Of a stretch of DNA of 64,000 nucleotides, positions 59,837 to 64,000 are shown piece by piece. The notes under the pieces are model-generated. The model was not told where the DNA came from, searched no databases, and worked only from the letters and a program-made list of their open reading frames with translations. Position numbers and translations under genes: made by a program. The stretch is taken from positions 1,472,419-1,536,418 of the forward strand of contig CAJNOP010000026.1 in assembly GCA_905250075.1 (NCBI GenBank), read 5' to 3'. This DNA comes from Rotaria sp. Silwood1. Its lineage: Eukaryota; Rotifera; Eurotatoria; Philodinida; Philodinidae. Position 1 is the stretch's first letter. Each line of letters begins with the position of its first letter.

Positions 59837-62800
59837 ATAAAAATTAAAAAGAAACAAAACAGTTATTAAATATTTGCCATAAATTATGTTTAAGAGTTTG
59901 GTTTTTTTTTTTCTTTGTTTTTATTTGTTTGTGTTTTATTAGAAATTTTATATTATTACTATTATTATTATAATTAATCAAAACAAAATCTATCTTTTCA
60001 TCACTTAATAAAAGAAAACAAGTGTATTGATTGACATGAAATTTTTTTAAGAGTTAACTGATTCGTGATAAGAGATGAAAATCTAAAGTTTTCGATCGAT
60101 CACACAAGCATTAATATTATTTTCATTCCAGATAAAAATCAAATTAAGATAATCAATAATTGCTATAAGAAATATATCTTTGATAAATCAACATGATGCA
60201 ATCTTACAATAAAGTTTTACATTTAAAGAATAAATATATTCTACTACATAGACTAAATGACTCTAATAAGAGTAACAAGAGGACACGTGTTCTGTGGCTC
60301 AATACATCATTATTCTACTTTTAATTGAAACTATTTTTATACATGCATAAACCTGGAAGGGAATAGTTTCAAATAGTATTAAAACAGGTTTTCTATAAAC
60401 AATAGTAATTCAGAAATTAGCCATCTTTGATACTTACTTCCGTGTCTTGTTATTAGAAATAGCTTCTCTAATAACGACGCTCCAGCGAAAAGCAGACGAA
60501 AAATTCATTTTCAAAAAAAAGCATAGTTTTTTTCCATTTTCTTTTTAAGGAATAGTGCAAAGGTTTTGCTTACACTTTTGAAGATCTACTCAAGCTCTAA
60601 ATCAATTAAAGAATTCATAAGAAAATCGAATAAATAATGTTTAGAATCATGTAACAGATCTAATGTTCTACATAATGACGGCCAGCTAATTGTTTTTTGA
60701 AATTTTTTTTTGCGTATAGAATTTTTCTCAATTTAAGAATATAATTTGCATGTGATGCATCAGTTTGAGTTTTATGTGTCAAACATAATTCAATGACCAG
60801 TTTCAAATAAAATTACTCTCGAAACTCTACATTCATTCTATGCGGTTTATTAGAATATTCTAAAGAAAATCGGATTTTTGGCGAAAAATCATTACATCGA
60901 CGTCCAATTTTATGTTGAAAATATTGTTATTAGAAACAGGTTATTGAAGTACATGTACGATGTAAAAACTACAGTGATTCACTCATCTAGATTAATTGTA
61001 TTCTGATAGTATCGAAAAAACAACATCACGTGTTGTGACTACAAGACCTTTCATCGGCATGGCAATCTATGATTATCTCGTCGAAAGCTTTTATTGATTC
61101 TGATAGGAGAAATCGATTTTTTCAGCCTTTCAAAGATATTCCAAATCTTTCACCCATTCCTCGGCTCGTTTTCAAACATGTGATATCGATCATCAAAGAC
61201 TGTAAATGAAACGAAAACAAACAGAATTCTTTTAATATTTCAGGGAGTCTTCAGTCAGACAATATAATTTTTGTTACATTAGCTGATCGTTCATATGTAA
61301 GACACATTTTTTTTTTGTAAAATCTTTCGAAACATTTTTTTATTCGAGTGTTTTAAATGCATAACCTCTTGAGAAATATTTTTCAAATCTCAATCACAAA
61401 ATTTTTCTCAAACTTTTGTGACAACCTATAAGGTTAAATTTTGTGTCACGTTGTTTTCCATAAATTGATATCTTATACGTTTTTGATTGCTGAATATGAC
61501 TGTTATAGATCGTTGAATTTGAACTTTATCATAAGATCTTTATAAAAACTAAGCAATGGCCCATTACTAAATAATCTTGATATACATACATGTACAAAGA
61601 CCTAAGTAGTGTTATTTTTATACATTGCATCTTTTTGTGACAGAGTTAAGTAATTCAGAAAGATTAATTGACTATTATTTTCTATTAAACTGACGCTCAC
61701 GATGATGACAATTCAGTAGTATTTTTTTGTCAAAATACTGGTTATTCCACTAGAATTTGATAATGGTTCTATTTGTGCTTATTCATGCTTGTTGACGTAA
61801 TATTTTCAAATATTTGAAAGTTGAAGAGTATATTTGTGAAACAGTACAAAAAAAAAGCAAACATCTCGCCTCTCAGCAGAGAGTAACGACCTTTTGTTCA
61901 ATTAATATCAATTTTTGTGATGGCAATCAGTTTAAAAAAACTTATAGTTCAATTGATTTTTATTGCCCAACGTTACTCACTTCTCCAAATATATTAATTG
62001 GAAAATGGTCTATGACTCAGAAAATTCCTGGCTACGCCGCTGTTATGCATAGAATTAATTTGTCACGAGACTGACGTAATTTGATGACACGGATTCACCA
62101 ATTAGTTCTTCATCGAACTGTAAAATACAACTAGACGAAGTTTTGATATTTATCAATATTATGTCATCTTAATTGATTTCGTAACCCTTGTCAAGTTTCA
62201 TTCATTTATTAAGCATCTGATGTGAAATCATCTCATTTGGATATTGACAAAAACAATAGTCTTAATTCACTTTTAAATATTTTCTAATGAGTTAAAAGCC
62301 TAGCACCTCATGCCAATCCAAACGAAATACCAATGAAGATCAATTTCAACAACATTTTGTAGATGATATCTATAGATTAGTATAGTCAATACCAACGCTT
62401 TTTCTCGATTGTAATACTTCTTTTACTGAGTGAACACCATAAGTTTTTCTCTTAAATATGATACAATTTCAATTTCAATATCATGTATAACCCAATACAA
62501 AATTGTTGGATGATGAATTGACCAAAACTGTTCTCCTTTGAAAATATTTTGATAGTTTCCATGACTTTGGTTTAAAATACAAAAAAGAATACAATACCGT
62601 ATAGAAAAATGTCGAAAGTAACACTATTGAATGTGTCAATGGGAAAATGAAGAGAAATGTTTTATAAAATCACATGAAAAAAAAAACAATAGGAAAGAAA
62701 TAATAAAGTGCATTATTGTTGTAATTCAACGATCTCAGTTAAGACTCATGTTTGATGATAAGGACAGCAAGAGTTTGTTAGACATTATTCAAGATGTTCA

Positions 62801-63530
62801 ATTCTATTTAAGTAAACTTGTATATGTAGATATTCAGAAAGTTCAATGAACTTGCAACAAAAATTTCAATTTAATAATAAAGTAAGTAGTTGAGTAGCTT
62901 TTTGAAAATTCAACCATCTTTTACTAGTACATCGATAACTTCGAAAAGTAAGAATGATGCATTGACAATTATTGAGTATTGATGTTGATGTTTAGGTATA
63001 GTCGAAGAGAAGAACTTTATTCATCCGTATCTTACTTTCTTCCCACTTTATTGATGAAAAATGAAATATATTAGAATACCGCCACTCTATTTGTCTCTTT
63101 TATTTTTCTTTTATTACTGTAATTTTTGACAGTCAATGGGTAAGACACGATGATGGTTGGTAAAAGTAACTTCTTTTTGTCCTCTTCTTCTGATCCACAA
63201 TCAAAAATCGCAATTACAACAGAAAAGGAAAAAGGAAAGAGAGAAAAATAAAGTGTATATGCTGAATAGTATGTTTCATTTTCCATCAATAAAGTGAAAA
63301 AAATGCACATTGACTATCGAAGCGTCACGAAAAAGAAAAGAATCATATTCTATCATGTCTAGCAAAATATTTACCAATCATTATCAATCAGATTGTCTGT
63401 TCATATGATTTAGATGAATTGCACTGTTCATTTTGATGAATATTTGTTTCTTTTTGATAGTAACAATAGTTCTTTTTTATTTCAAGAAGAGATTATGGTG
63501 AAAACCTTAACATTAAAAAAAAAGAATAGT
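59837..63530. other. Intergenic region downstream of the homeobox gene
   Basis: About 3.7 kb of AT-rich DNA. Open frames at 61814-62074 and 62631-62849 (+) and 63071-63310 (-) resemble no family and lack splice context. No RNA gene or repeat structure is evident. Confidence 0.45.
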
Positions 63531-63911
63531 TTACCAAATGTAATAAACATATGCATGTTTTGGTTCGACATATCGAATAAGTTGAGTAGATTGGTGTGCT
63601 AATGGTTGATAAGGATAACGTTGTGGAAAATTAAGTATCGGACCTCCAATTGTTTTTAGTTCTGTTACTTTTCTATTTTGATCATTATTTAGTGCTGATT
63701 GATGATCACGTGTTTTCTTTTGTTTTTTCTGTTCTTTCTTGTTTTCATTAATTAAATCGACTCGTTTTGGAAGCTGTGGCGGTTGAAGAATTGGTAAAAA
63801 CCTTGGAGCAGTCACAGAACGAGGATTGGGTGGAGTACGAGGAACTGTTCGATATGATGATAATGTTGGTCGAACTGAAGCTCGTTGATGTGAAACCCGT
63901 GCGGAAGACAT
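63531..63911 (-). CDS. Basic proline-rich protein of unknown function
   Basis: A frame of 126 residues starting MSSARVSHQRASVRPTLSSY (ATG at 63911-63909). The first half is Pro- and Arg-rich (RTVPRTPPNPRSVTAPRFLP, LQPPQLPKRVDL). A Lys/Gln-rich charged stretch follows (ENKKEQKKQKK), then a Pro/Tyr segment (FPQRYPYQPLAH) and the end YAYVYYIW. The terminal TGGTAA also reads as a splice donor (TTG|GTAAAC), so this could be a first exon of a longer gene extending left. I see no convincing next exon between 63.0 and 63.5 kb. No known domain. Confidence 0.5.
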   Translation of the reverse strand: MSSARVSHQRASVRPTLSSYRTVPRTPPNPRSVTAPRFLPILQPPQLPKRVDLINENKKEQKKQKKTRDHQSALNNDQNRKVTELKTIGGPILNFPQRYPYQPLAHQSTQLIRYVEPKHAYVYYIW

Positions 63912-64000
63912 TTTTATCAAAATGAAAACACTCTAAACTAACAAGCTTTCGTTATATAGTAATCATACCTACCAAGTACTATTTGCTGCTACGTCATTAC

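Overview
The window reads as a compact, AT-rich animal genome with many short introns (mostly about 50-100 bp, GT-AG, T-rich 3' ends). The gene set is metazoan. A paired miR-750 / miR-1175 locus points to a protostome. A short B-box-like zinc-binding protein of a type I associate with expanded families in bdelloid rotifers makes a rotifer, probably a bdelloid, my best guess. That taxonomic call is inference from remembered families, not from a search.

Layout. 1-463 (+): the last three exons of a TMED2 (p24) cargo receptor, cut by the window edge. 464-4569: no recognisable gene, but a foldback repeat interrupted by a 100-N assembly gap. 4570-6084 (-): an annexin-like protein with two candidate first exons. 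6625-9085 (-): a seven-exon homocysteine S-methyltransferase with a ~540-bp foldback element in its largest intron. 9340-9600 and 11603-13896 (+): two unrecognised proteins. 15579-41534 (-): one very large gene of about 55 exons encoding SZT2, the scaffold of the KICSTOR complex that restrains mTORC1. Its 2.9-kb intron (about 34.45-37.40 kb) carries same-strand hairpins matching miR-750 and miR-1175. 41957-45330: a second foldback element, then a degenerate tandem array of ~94-bp units. 45384-47772 (-): a B-box-like protein, a 198-bp hAT-type MITE and a B-box-like remnant. 48941-50530 (+): a ten-exon helical protein, possibly HAUS8-like. 51613-52689 (+): ZNF511-like and RPS12 only 61 bp apart, an operon-like arrangement. 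53495-55082 (-): hydroxymethylbilane synthase. 58759-59836 (+): an NK2.2-type homeobox gene with homeodomain and NK2-specific domain. 63531-63911 (-): an unrecognised proline-rich basic protein.

The genes are mostly unrelated housekeeping and developmental loci; no shared pathway is evident. The strongest non-coding signal is the intronic miRNA pair. The next most interesting are the ~94-bp array, the four foldback/hairpin repeats and the tight ZNF511-RPS12 junction. Exon boundaries were read by eye from splice motifs and reading-frame continuity. Those given exactly were checked for frame; the SZT2 internal boundaries are approximate.
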